Assembly (NCBI GenBank): GCA_015069495.1 | Contig: SVIN01000002.1 | Location: 1 to 64,000 of the forward strand | Reading direction: 5' to 3' | From: Clostridiales bacterium | Lineage (GTDB): Bacteria > Bacillota > Clostridia > Christensenellales > Borkfalkiaceae | DNA: 64,000 nucleotides | In this document: in pieces, positions 1 to 8,232 of the stretch | Layout: each line of letters begins with the position of its first letter | Numbering within the stretch: position 1 is the stretch's first letter | Translations under genes and position numbers: made by a program | Notes under the pieces: model-generated | What the model was told of the DNA's origin: nothing | Database searches by the model: none | Seen by the model: only the letters and a program-made list of their open reading frames with translations

Positions 1-289
1 TAGGGGGAGATGCCAAAGCATGAGGCAGAGGGGGTAAAAACTCTTTACTCCACCTATCCCTCACTTTGTCATACCGAGCGAAGCCATAGGCGTAGTCGAG
101 TGTATCCCATATCACCTTATCCATGGTTTCCCTTGCAAGGGAAGCTGTCTTGAGTATGAAACGCAGTGAACTGAAAGACTGATGAGTAGCTCTCCCACAT
201 ATCACCGCTATCTTAGTCGCCCCCTATTGTAGGGGGAGATGCTGAAGCATGAGACAGAGGGGGTAAAAACTCTTTACTCCTCACTGTCA
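1..289. repeat. Imperfect direct repeat pair in non-coding left edge
   Basis: Two copies of a 50-60 bp sequence start at 1 and 230. Both read TAGGGGGAGATGC, a few variable bases, then an AGAGGGGGTAAAAACTCTTT core. Both run on into a TGTCATACCGA segment. The stretch between them contains CCCTTGCAAGGG and other short inverted repeats. No reading frame with a ribosome site is seen in 1-560. The style (TGTCATACCGAGCGAAG, paired CCTTCC/GGAAGG blocks near 370-395) resembles intergenic repeats common in Clostridia genomes; that is an impression and was not searched. Confidence 0.7.
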
Positions 290-319
290 TACCGACCAAG
301 GGCGCAACAGCGCCCGCGT

Positions 320-545
320 GGGGCGTATCCCTATCTCGTTTGCTTCAGCAAACATATCCCCGCGCACTTAGCCTTCCTTGTGCAAAGGAAGGGAGCCCGC
401 GCCAGCGGTGGTAGGATTGTTTCCCCAACCCTAGCCACAACGCCCGCAGGGCATATCGTACGCATAAGTGTATATCGCATACCGTCAGGCATATATCGCG
501 TTTGTTTGCAAACATATCGCACGCCATAGGCGTACATTTCACAGC
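320..545. repeat. Micro-hairpin array with ATATCGC linkers (left copy)
   Basis: Between 440 and 540, short self-complementary units alternate with a constant 7-base linker ATATCGC (or ATATCGT). The units are ACGCCCGCAGGGC, ACGCATAAGTGT, ATACCGTCAGGCAT, GTTTGTTTGCAAAC and ACGCCATAGGCGT. A further unit, GTTTGCTTCAGCAAAC, lies near 340. Arms differ between units but each unit folds on itself. The array lies just downstream of the last gene of the phage-like cluster on the minus strand. Function is unknown. Confidence 0.75.
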
Positions 546-560
546 ACCAACAACACCTCC

Positions 561-1055
561 TCACACCTTCGTATAACTCAAGAAATAATCATACAACGGC
601 TTATACAATTCCCCCAAATACTGCGGAGCAACCGTATCCTTGCAAAACTCGTCAAAACGTTCTTGCGCATCGGTATAAGTCTCTTCGTAATACGGCTTCA
701 CAATCATCAAACGTTCCTCGTAGTTCAGCGAGTAATCCACTTCATACGGCGCCACGAAATCCGAATCCCCGCCTATATCAAAGCGTACGGTATAACGCAA
801 ATAAAACAACAATCCATCGCGGACCAAATCAATCTTTGTTTGATATTTCGCGCGAATTTTTTCCTCTAACAGCGCATATCTCGCCGACTGAAAAATCCCG
901 TTCCTGACCAGCTTATTTTTTTCTTGCAACAACTCTTCCTCACATTTCAAGGTCAAATCATTCTTTCTGCGTTGCGCCTCTTTAATTTCCAACAGCTGTT
1001 CCGTGGTCAAACACGCAAATTGCAGGTCGGTAAAAGCAATAATATCAATCGTCAC
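561..1055 (-). CDS. Small helical protein, last gene of phage structural cluster
   Basis: A 164-residue protein that I do not recognise. It starts with GTG at 1055, 7 bases after AAGGAGG, and overlaps the stop codon of the upstream tail-hub gene in a GTGA arrangement, so the two are probably translationally coupled. The first 80 residues are charged and look helical (repeated E, K and L with coiled-coil-like spacing). The second half is rich in Tyr, Asp and Glu. No signal peptide or membrane segment is seen. Its place after a gp4-like adaptor and gp10-like hub suggests a tail or needle accessory protein, but sequence similarity to P22 gp26 is not evident. Confidence 0.75.
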   Translation of the reverse strand: MTIDIIAFTDLQFACLTTEQLLEIKEAQRRKNDLTLKCEEELLQEKNKLVRNGIFQSARYALLEEKIRAKYQTKIDLVRDGLLFYLRYTVRFDIGGDSDFVAPYEVDYSLNYEERLMIVKPYYEETYTDAQERFDEFCKDTVAPQYLGELYKPLYDYFLSYTKV

Positions 1056-2437
1056 GATTTATCCTCCTTATATCTCGACACCACCTCAAACTCGGCGTGC
1101 ACTTCTCTGATTTTCGTCGCTCTGTGCAGGGTAATATACAGCCTAAACATCTCCCCGCGTTCTGTTATCTTCCATTCCGCTATCCCATTTTCAAAGGTAA
1201 GATTTTTATTGATGTTGTGTATCCCGTTCCACAACGAAACTTCCACCTCACCTTCCCCGAAAAAGCGCAATTTCCGCAAGGTTTTCAGTCCAACGTACCC
1301 CAAATCGGTATCGACCGTTGAAAAGTACCCGCTAAACCAAATTTCACCTTGATTAGCATCAGCCAACTGATACAACCGTTTCCCCGCATCCACAAACAAC
1401 ACTTTCCCGTTTTCACCATGGCTCAATCCTTCCATATCCACCATGTAACAGGTGCTTCCGTCCGCACGAATCGCCAACGTTTTATATTCATCGTTGTCTT
1501 GTTTATACCGAAATATCGGCAAACCTTTCCACACCGAACAGCCCTCATAACCGCTTGCTTTGCTCGGTAAAAGTACGTTTGTTTCCAAGTGTTCGATCCT
1601 CTTGCCTTTCAAGCAGTATATCCCATTCTTACACATAAAGTAAATTGCATGGTCGCAAACACATATGGTTCGCGGATAGATATCCCCGCCTGTATAATCA
1701 ATTTGCTCCGCACGATACTCGCAAGGATCCCCGCCGATTTCCAATCGCTTAATCCCGCTTTCGAAAAAGATATACAATGCGTCGTCATGTACTTTCAAGG
1801 CAATAATTTCCCCGCCGCCGTCTGAAAAGCGAATCGTTCCGCCCCCATCCACCGACTCGGTAAAATTTCTAAAATCCTCAGGCGCAGAATATTTCAAATT
1901 CCCGCCTCTTACCCCTACAAACACACGGTGTCGAAAGAATGCACCTGCAGCGGTTACCCCTTGCGAAATCGGGGTAGTATACGATCCGTTGGGTTTTACC
2001 ATGATAAATTTCCCCTTACCGAATACCCCGTACGTCGTTTCATCCTTCCCCATCAAGGGTTCTACAACCATGGTCGTCAACCCACTGGTTACGGTGTAAA
2101 ATCCCCCCACGTCTTCCACGTAGAGGAAAAACGCCCCCGCTTTCGAAGTCATATAATAAGAATCCTCAAACGGCGCTAAAGCAGTCTGCGTCATCTTACA
2201 TTCCCCAACTTCCAACAAATTGGTGATATTACACTTATATTGTTTCCCATCTCGATTGTAAACAGGGATCCATTCAGGTAAATTCTGAACCCCGTTCACA
2301 CTGCAATCACACTCATGCTGGTTATATATCGCCAACTTATTTTTATCAGGTGTTAAATCGGTCGTTAAGCGCATACGGGCATACCGTGTACGCGTTCTCA
2401 CAGCAAAACCTGTTCTTTTTCTATATTTCACAACCAT
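1052..2437 (-). CDS. P22 gp10-like tail hub / DNA stabilisation protein
   Basis: A 461-residue protein whose length and position match the packaged-DNA stabilisation protein gp10 of P22-like phages (about 470 residues), which plugs the neck after DNA packaging. The sequence is rich in beta-strand motifs with repeated aromatic-Gly turns (for example GGGTIRFSDGGGEIIALKV, then DALYIFFESGIKRL), consistent with a propeller-like hub. The N-terminus is basic. Its start overlaps the end of the adaptor gene by 10 bases and its end overlaps the next gene by 4. The family assignment rests on gene order, size and fold character and was not checked by alignment; other tail-hub families are possible. Confidence 0.65.
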   Translation of the reverse strand: MVVKYRKRTGFAVRTRTRYARMRLTTDLTPDKNKLAIYNQHECDCSVNGVQNLPEWIPVYNRDGKQYKCNITNLLEVGECKMTQTALAPFEDSYYMTSKAGAFFLYVEDVGGFYTVTSGLTTMVVEPLMGKDETTYGVFGKGKFIMVKPNGSYTTPISQGVTAAGAFFRHRVFVGVRGGNLKYSAPEDFRNFTESVDGGGTIRFSDGGGEIIALKVHDDALYIFFESGIKRLEIGGDPCEYRAEQIDYTGGDIYPRTICVCDHAIYFMCKNGIYCLKGKRIEHLETNVLLPSKASGYEGCSVWKGLPIFRYKQDNDEYKTLAIRADGSTCYMVDMEGLSHGENGKVLFVDAGKRLYQLADANQGEIWFSGYFSTVDTDLGYVGLKTLRKLRFFGEGEVEVSLWNGIHNINKNLTFENGIAEWKITERGEMFRLYITLHRATKIREVHAEFEVVSRYKEDKS

Positions 2438-2979
2438 GTTCTCGAGCCCAACCTTTTACACTTTTTCGTATGACAGAGATACTCCACCGAATCCTTCCAC
2501 TTCTTATCCCAAACCGCCGCATCCTGCAACAAACCGTTCGCCAAACAATATTGCAGCAAAGTACCGTACACCAATACGTGCGGTGAAGTCAGCATAGCAA
2601 AATCACTTTCATCCTCAGCACTTTTCATCGAAGGCGTATAGGCATAGGTCACTTTCACGTACCCCGCGTCTGCTTTCAGATATTTCGGATACAGAGTGTA
2701 AGGAATGACGTTATCCAGCCTATCTTTCACCTCTACAATCCTTACGGGCGCATGGGAAAATTCAGAAAACTCCAACCTACCAGTCGCCGTCATTAACTCG
2801 TCTTCCGCGTATAACGGTATATAATCCAACGCCAACGCGCACTCCGCCAAATGAAAGCACGTCAGCAATTGATTCGCCTGCCTTTCATACCCATCATCAT
2901 CCCCACTAAAAAAAGCGCTTATCTCTTCTCTCATTCCCAACATATCCGCAGCTTCCAACAAAATGTCCAATACGTTCAT
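2428..2979 (-). CDS. gp4-like head-to-tail adaptor
   Basis: A 183-residue protein, starting MNVLDILLEAADMLG. The ATG at 2979 is preferred because GGAGGG lies 6 bases upstream. The longest open frame begins at 3048, inside the arm of a terminator hairpin, and is unlikely. The sequence is helical, with a conserved-looking IVEVKDRLDN...IPYTLYPKYL segment and a C-terminal helix rich in Leu and Lys. Small helical proteins directly after the capsid gene are usually head-completion adaptors that dock on the portal (gp4 in P22). The function is inferred from position and composition. Confidence 0.65.
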   Translation of the reverse strand: MNVLDILLEAADMLGMREEISAFFSGDDDGYERQANQLLTCFHLAECALALDYIPLYAEDELMTATGRLEFSEFSHAPVRIVEVKDRLDNVIPYTLYPKYLKADAGYVKVTYAYTPSMKSAEDESDFAMLTSPHVLVYGTLLQYCLANGLLQDAAVWDKKWKDSVEYLCHTKKCKRLGSRTWL

Positions 2980-3010
2980 ATTCATCCCTCCATCAAAAAC
3001 CTTTTTACTT

Positions 3011-3055
3011 GTTAAAATAACGGCACCCACACCGTTCAACGCGGACATGGGTGCC
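3011..3055 (-). terminator. Intrinsic terminator after capsid gene
   Basis: Arms GGCACCCA (3022-3029) and TGGGTGCC (3048-3055) form an 8-bp stem. Read on the minus strand it is followed by GTTATTTTAAC. It lies 26 bases after the capsid stop codon and before the adaptor gene, so it probably limits readthrough from the highly expressed capsid gene. Confidence 0.65.
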
Positions 3056-3080
3056 TCTTTTCAGAATATTATACCTTCCG

Positions 3081-4247
3081 TCAAGCTTCCGTGATACCGC
3101 TAATCATACCTTGACCGCTAGGATTTTCACACATAAGTTCCGCATACTTGACAAGGGTTGCCGTATAAACGGGTTTGCCAGGTACTTGTTTCAAAATCTT
3201 CCCGTCTTCGCCTTCCAACCACTGCCAATCGCAAAGCTGATGAATTTTGAAATCGTTGGTATTTAACAAATACAAGGTACCCTCAGGACAGAAACGATCT
3301 GCTACCACGGGGATACCGTTAAAGCTGATTGCCTTAAAACCGCCCTCAATTTCCATGGTCGCCATGCCGATCTGCTTACTTCTGTAATAATTCATCAACG
3401 CGCGTCTTACGCCCCAAGAACAAACGATAAAGTTCACCTTTCCACCCGACTGTTCTTCGATGGCATCAATTGCATTTTGAAGAACCAAATCATCAATCTC
3501 GCCCGCATTGTTTTGAATATAAGGTTTCATGACAGAACAATCTCTATCCACACCATAAATCGCACTATCCGAGAACAACGCACCCAAACCCGTCAATTCA
3601 TTATTGGTAGAACCGGTAAGACACACGTACGACCCTAAAGGCACGATAGAGGTCGTAATCGGTGCACCGTCAAAACGAATACTCTTTTGCTGTCTATCCA
3701 CCTTGACAATTTTACGGTTGACTCCGTTCGAAAGTTCCGTAGCGCCCACACTGCAGAAACTGATACGCATACCTTCCACGAAGCCTGCAACCGATTCTAA
3801 TTTTACCGCATTCCCATCCACCGCGGTCACTTTGCTGATTCTACCCGTACCGTCACCGAAAAGCATACGGCCAAAGTTAAAGGACGCACTCTTAATCAAC
3901 GATTCCATTTCCTCGTTGAGCAAGTTTACAAACGAACCCTCGCTGCTACCCGACGCACGAATGGCTTTATCGGAAATTTCAATTGTGCCGTATAAGTTTT
4001 TCAAGCTTGCAGTCAACTGTATAAAGTCACTGCTCGACGCAGTAGGAAGGTCACCCGTTTCCGTCCCCGCGCCAATACCTGCACTCACGCCGTAACGAAT
4101 CGCCTTTTTCACGTCCTTACCCACTACGTTTGCGCTCGTGCGCTGTAATTGTGCTAACAAAGGATTCGTCTGCATATTCAACGCGTCCGTTACCGCGTTA
4201 AGATAGAAAGATTTTAATACGTTATCTGCTGTTTGAATTGTTACCAT
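3081..4247 (-). CDS. Phage major capsid protein
   Basis: A 388-residue protein with a strong ribosome site (AAAGGAG, 8 bases from the ATG). The N-terminus (VLKSFYLNAVTDALNMQTNPLLAQL) followed by a Gly-rich loop (YGVSAGIGAGTETGDLP) and LKNLYGTIEISDKAI is typical of phage capsid proteins of the HK97 fold. The C-terminal half has the domain expected after it (FIVCSWGVRRALMNYYR, then FNGIPVVADRFCPEGTLYLL). The upstream scaffold gene and absence of a protease gene fit a P22-like assembly route. The frame is intact and shows no sign of decay. An HK97 fold is inferred, not modelled. Confidence 0.85.
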   Translation of the reverse strand: MVTIQTADNVLKSFYLNAVTDALNMQTNPLLAQLQRTSANVVGKDVKKAIRYGVSAGIGAGTETGDLPTASSSDFIQLTASLKNLYGTIEISDKAIRASGSSEGSFVNLLNEEMESLIKSASFNFGRMLFGDGTGRISKVTAVDGNAVKLESVAGFVEGMRISFCSVGATELSNGVNRKIVKVDRQQKSIRFDGAPITTSIVPLGSYVCLTGSTNNELTGLGALFSDSAIYGVDRDCSVMKPYIQNNAGEIDDLVLQNAIDAIEEQSGGKVNFIVCSWGVRRALMNYYRSKQIGMATMEIEGGFKAISFNGIPVVADRFCPEGTLYLLNTNDFKIHQLCDWQWLEGEDGKILKQVPGKPVYTATLVKYAELMCENPSGQGMISGITEA

Positions 4248-4423
4248 AAATTTTACTCCTTTTTTCTTTTCATCTCGTACCTGCCCCCATCATTTTTTGA
4301 AACAGGCATTTTTTGTTCTGTCCTCACAGACTCTTTATCCCTTATGAAAAGGGAATTCCCATACACCCATCAACGGTAAAATTTCACCGCATCAAAATGC
4401 ACATTTTGTGTTTTTAAAGCGTC

Positions 4424-4890
4424 CTATACTTTTGTGAGGCTTAATTCTATCATGGAAAGATTGTTAAGAAAACCCCGCCCCTCGCACCAACGCTCCGACC
4501 CTATATTTTTTTGAAGTATACCCATCTCGGAACTATTGTTAAGAAAGCACCATCCAACACAAACTCTCCAACTCTATACTTTTTTGAGGTTCACCCCATC
4601 TCGGAACTGTTGTTAAGAAAGCACCATCCAACACAAACTCTCCAACTCTATACTTTTTTAAGGTATAACGCCATCTCGAAACTGTTGTTAAGAAAGCACC
4701 ATCCAACACAAACTCTCCAACTCTATACTTTTTTGAGGTTCACCTCATCTCAGAACTATTGTTAAAAAAGCACCATCCAACACAAACTCTCCGCCCCTAT
4801 ACTTTTTCGAGGTATAAGCCCATCGCGGAACTATTGTTAAGAAAGCACCGCCCCTCATACCAACTCTCCGCCCCTATACCTTCTTGATTT
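4424..4890. repeat. Tandem ~74-bp repeat array between scaffold and capsid genes
   Basis: About six units with starts at 4424, 4501, 4574, 4648, 4723, 4797 and 4874 (period 73-77 bp). Each carries CTATACTTTTTTGAGGT, an ATCTCGGAACTNTTGTTAAG core, and CACCATCCAACACAAACTC. It fills most of the 700-base gap 4248-4946, which holds no supported gene. In minus orientation each unit would give a CTTAACAA...AAAAAGTATAG segment upstream of the capsid gene. Central units are nearly identical and outer ones diverged, as expected of tandem slippage. Function unknown. Confidence 0.85.
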
Positions 4891-4946
4891 ATAGCCCCAT
4901 CAAAAAGATTTCTTATTTTTAGAAACCCGCCCGCAAAAACACGTTC

Positions 4947-5726
4947 TTACAACTCCTTAGGCTTTTTGAGGTATAACAAAGCCATATCCCCCGCCTCGGA
5001 AATACTGTTTGCCTTTTTAGGGGGCGCGGTCATAATCCCCACACCGCCCCGCATCAAAGGCGCGTCCGATTTACCCAACGAGGCAAGATACTCCCCGATA
5101 ATTCTCAATCGCACGTTTTCATCACGGCTAACTTGCGTGTAAAGCGTTTGCGAATCGGTCGCCGCGCGTTCGCTGTCCGCGACGGACGTCCCTTGCGATT
5201 GCGCGCTCCCAAGCATGGCAGATATTTCCTTTCCATCCGACACACCCATGGACGTCTGCGACTCAATTTCGCCCTGCTTCGCCGCACCATTATCCGTATC
5301 GGGTACAGCGTTCATCGCGTACATGGTAGGCTCATTTTCCGCTTGTACCCCATTTGAGGGTTGTTCCGTTTTGGGTTCTTCCGCTGTGGAATCCCCGCCC
5401 AAGACTCTCCCTTCCGTCTCTGCAAGGAACGCCTCAAAGCGTTTATTTTCCACCTTTCTAACCCGAGCATTCTTACGAAGCTTTCCCGCCCCCGAATCCC
5501 CGTCCGCGTCCAAATTATCCAATTGTTTTTCCAGCTCTTTCAGGCGTTGGCTCCTTCTTGTAAACTCTGCCTGCAAAGCTGTGTACGCCCTCGCAAGGGC
5601 GTCTACGTCCTTAAACTTATCGGGTACTGCCGAGGCTTCCTTATCGGCAGTGTTCTCCACTCCGTTTTGATTCATCGCATCCTCCGTCCCTTCCGTGGTA
5701 TCGTAAACGTTCTCCTCTTTTTTCAT
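4947..5726 (-). CDS. Capsid scaffolding-like protein
   Basis: A 259-residue, highly charged protein. Near residues 36-75 it has FKDVDALARAYTALQAEF followed by a coiled coil (LKELEKQLDNLDAD). The middle is acidic and low in complexity. The C-terminal tail (PPKKANSISEAGDMALLYLK) is short and partly basic, as in scaffold proteins that bind the capsid protein. It has an AGGAGG ribosome site. It sits between portal and capsid genes, where P22-like phages keep scaffold. Around residue 135 it contains MYAMNA, encoded by a copy (5308-5331) of a short repeat found elsewhere in this chromosome, so host-type repeats have entered a phage gene. Confidence 0.75.
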   Translation of the reverse strand: MKKEENVYDTTEGTEDAMNQNGVENTADKEASAVPDKFKDVDALARAYTALQAEFTRRSQRLKELEKQLDNLDADGDSGAGKLRKNARVRKVENKRFEAFLAETEGRVLGGDSTAEEPKTEQPSNGVQAENEPTMYAMNAVPDTDNGAAKQGEIESQTSMGVSDGKEISAMLGSAQSQGTSVADSERAATDSQTLYTQVSRDENVRLRIIGEYLASLGKSDAPLMRGGVGIMTAPPKKANSISEAGDMALLYLKKPKEL

Positions 5727-5874
5727 ATATTCCTCCTAATTATTATTTTTTCCTTGATTTGCCTTTTTACGTCGTCGCGCAATCATTCTCTTCTTTCCCC
5801 ATAGCAATCTCCTTTCTTAGCGGTAAAATCCCCCCCCTTCGGGTTCTCCCAACACACTCAATACACACTCCGTT

Positions 5875-7746
5875 TTATTCTTTTGCCATTTCCTTATGCG
5901 CCCTGATATGTGCAGAAATTCTTTTCTTAATCTCCTCTTGATTTCTGCTTCGCTTAAAATCCGCCCCGAGCAAATACCTCGTGTGTTCCAAAATATGTAA
6001 CGCGTGATCGTCATAATCATCCACCGCCCTATCTTCCGATTTCATGTCAATATTTTCCTCGCTCGCTTTGGCGGTGTGCATGGCAGAAATATCCTTCGCG
6101 TTTTCATAACTGCCAAACCCAAAAGCTTCCAAAATTCGGCTCTTGTTTTCCTTACTCAACTTACCATCCTCATCCGTCAACAAGCCCGCTTGGTACAATT
6201 GCAACAAAGTCGCCTTTTTCTCCTCAGGCGAGACCGCTTCCTTGGATTCAAATTGCAGATCATTCACATCCAAACTCGATGCGTTAAAATAATACAACTG
6301 CGTTTTTTTATTTTCCCCCGTCAAAGTCATCAACCTCGCCGTCCCCGCAAACTGCCTGTATAGACGTAAAATCTGACGACCGACCTCTTTTAATGCGCGC
6401 TCGATATTTACCACACTCGCAGTCAAACGCGACTCATCCTGTGAAAGCAACAACTGTAACCCCGTTGCACTTGTAACCCTTGCAGGGGTAGAGTTTTGGA
6501 ACAAATCACTAATCCCCGACACCAAAGAAAACTCTTTTTCCAACCATTCTTCCTCGTCTTTGAACTCACTCGGCATACTCCCGCAATCCAAAATTTCAGG
6601 CGGTTTTCCACCTTGGCGGTAAACCAATATTTTACCAGGCAATAAACCGTCCTCTTCCAATGCGTCCGCGTCCACCGAACCGTCTTCCACGGTCAAAATC
6701 CCCATCGACAAACGATTCAAAAACTCATGCTTGCGGTTGCGCACTGTATTATAAGCACGCTGTACGGGGATCATACGGTCAATCACACTCGCGCCGAAAA
6801 AGGTACCGGGCATACGCATACAATCCTGCTTCACAAAAGGAAAACCGCGCTCGTTTCTTTCGCCGTTTATAAAAGGCAATTCCGCCGCATACAACAGTTT
6901 TCCGCCCGCCACAATTTCCAATTTCCCTTGCGGAGCATCCGCAGTCGGCATGGTGTAACGCTCGATTAAAATTTCCGCATCTTTTACCGCAGTAAAATTG
7001 ATTCCAAGAATTTCCTCAGGCAATCGGTGTGTGGAAGGTTCGGTATACCCAGTCAACCCCGACACCGTTCTCCCCGCTAACGCCACGCCAAACCTTTCTT
7101 GAATATAGCTGACAGGTACGGCACGCGCATGAATGATACTGCGTAAACCATCCAAATCTTCCGCGTCCAATCGATCGGGAAAAATCTCAAACGGAGGCAC
7201 TACGCTGATCTCCACTTCCCCCTCGTAAACGGGGCGATTTTCTTCGTCAACGGCTACCTGCCTGCCACCTGTCGAATTCCAATTCACCTTAAAGAAGGCG
7301 CATCCGCATATCTCAGACCAAGTCGTCACACGCGAAGCAATCGATTTTAAGCCAACGCGATCCTGTACGTAACGCAACACCCCCGTCGCCAACATCGCCG
7401 CTTTCACGTCCCCGTCCTCATCAGAAAAAGCTCGCACCGTCAATTCAGGCTTCATTTTTTCCAACTTTGCTATACGAGAATCCACCGTCGGCGCGATATG
7501 ATTAAACACCCTGCGGGATTGCCAATAGAACTGCGGATCATCCCCCACAAGTCCCATCGGAGTCACGTCACAATACTGATTCCCGCTGTAAAAATTGAGG
7601 TTGAGAATCCAACAATTCTCAACGGCGCGACGCTCCTCTCTGCGCCTGTAAAAATCCTCCGTCACTTCGCTCGCAATGCGGGCATTTTCATTTTCCTGCC
7701 ATTGTTTTTTCTGCGCCTCATCCAAGCCTTCCATTTCCCAGCCCAT
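5875..7746 (-). CDS. Phage portal protein, P22-like
   Basis: A 623-residue portal forming the ring at the DNA entry vertex. It begins with a helical charged segment (WQENENARIASEVTEDFYRR), then YSGNQYCDVTPMG...SRRVFNHIAPTVDSRIAKLEKMKPELTV, a pattern typical of P22-type portals, and later AYNTVRNRKHEFLN and ATGLQLLLSQDESRL in the stem and crown region. The ribosome site is GGAGGAAATAAC. It starts 1 base after the 114-residue gene ends. It is shorter than P22 gp1 (about 725 residues), mainly lacking a long C-terminal barrel. The frame is intact. Confidence 0.85.
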   Translation of the reverse strand: MGWEMEGLDEAQKKQWQENENARIASEVTEDFYRRREERRAVENCWILNLNFYSGNQYCDVTPMGLVGDDPQFYWQSRRVFNHIAPTVDSRIAKLEKMKPELTVRAFSDEDGDVKAAMLATGVLRYVQDRVGLKSIASRVTTWSEICGCAFFKVNWNSTGGRQVAVDEENRPVYEGEVEISVVPPFEIFPDRLDAEDLDGLRSIIHARAVPVSYIQERFGVALAGRTVSGLTGYTEPSTHRLPEEILGINFTAVKDAEILIERYTMPTADAPQGKLEIVAGGKLLYAAELPFINGERNERGFPFVKQDCMRMPGTFFGASVIDRMIPVQRAYNTVRNRKHEFLNRLSMGILTVEDGSVDADALEEDGLLPGKILVYRQGGKPPEILDCGSMPSEFKDEEEWLEKEFSLVSGISDLFQNSTPARVTSATGLQLLLSQDESRLTASVVNIERALKEVGRQILRLYRQFAGTARLMTLTGENKKTQLYYFNASSLDVNDLQFESKEAVSPEEKKATLLQLYQAGLLTDEDGKLSKENKSRILEAFGFGSYENAKDISAMHTAKASEENIDMKSEDRAVDDYDDHALHILEHTRYLLGADFKRSRNQEEIKKRISAHIRAHKEMAKE

Positions 7747-7747
7747 G

Positions 7748-8092
7748 TTATTTCCTCCTGCTTTTTGTTGTTGTAGTTTTCTTTGCGGCAGTCTTTTTCA
7801 CCGCCGTCTTTTTTACTGTTCTTTTTTTCTCTGCTTCTTGTAAAGTTGCCAACAATTTAGCTTTTTCCATTTCCAATTCCTCATCCGACCACTGTGAAAA
7901 TCCCCCATCCGCTTCCGAGGCGAGCAGCATTTGCACAGCCTTCAAATCAGGCGGCACGTCCTTTTTTGTTTTCTTGCGTTTGGTCAATTTTAGCGCGCCG
8001 TCCACCTCGGCATATTCCTCAGTTACTTCGGCAACCTGATACCCCAAAGCGACCTTTAATAACGCCTCGCTAATCTTATCTTTTTCTTCCAT
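7748..8092 (-). CDS. Small protein with Lys/Thr-rich tail, between terL and portal
   Basis: A 114-residue protein with a good ribosome site (AAAGGAGAATT before ATG). Residues 1-85 are acidic and helical. The last 25 residues are a run of KKT/AVKK units resembling histone-like tails, able to bind nucleic acid. I do not recognise the family. Position next to terminase and portal suggests a packaging accessory role, possibly related to small terminase function since no obvious small subunit is present, but no helix-turn-helix can be identified. Confidence 0.7.
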   Translation of the reverse strand: MEEKDKISEALLKVALGYQVAEVTEEYAEVDGALKLTKRKKTKKDVPPDLKAVQMLLASEADGGFSQWSDEELEMEKAKLLATLQEAEKKRTVKKTAVKKTAAKKTTTTKSRRK

Positions 8093-8107
8093 AATTCTCC
8101 TTTCATC

Positions 8108-8232
8108 TCATACCTGCCCCCTTATCGCGTTGCGCCAGCAACATATCTCATGCCGTAGGCATATATCGCGTTGCGCTCGCAACATATCGCGTGCCGTAGG
8201 CACATATCGCGTTTGCGTCAGCAACATCTCCC
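8108..8232. repeat. Micro-hairpin array with ATATCGC linkers (phage cluster copy)
   Basis: Five self-complementary units separated by 7-base linkers: GTTGCGCCAGCAAC (8129-8142), ATGCCGTAGGCAT (8150-8162), GTTGCGCTCGCAAC (8170-8183), GTGCCGTAGGCAC (8191-8203) and GTTTGCGTCAGCAAC (8211-8225). The linkers are ATATCTC, ATATCGC (three times) and ATCTCCC. The array ends at the terminase stop codon and fills the gap to the next gene. A CATACCTGCCCCC element precedes it. Unit pairs differ by substitutions on both arms (ATGCC/GGCAT versus GTGCC/GGCAC), so pairing is kept. Confidence 0.85.

Noticed and set aside
2980-3048. Longer N-terminus for the adaptor gene
   Set aside because: The start would lie in a terminator stem, while a good ribosome site precedes the later ATG.
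4511-4765. An 84-residue open frame with repeated TLQLYTFLR
   Set aside because: It is the plus-strand reading of the 74-bp tandem array and has no start signal.
8129-8232. Possible CRISPR array
   Set aside because: Constant parts are only 7 bases and the variable parts are palindromic; no cas genes are present.
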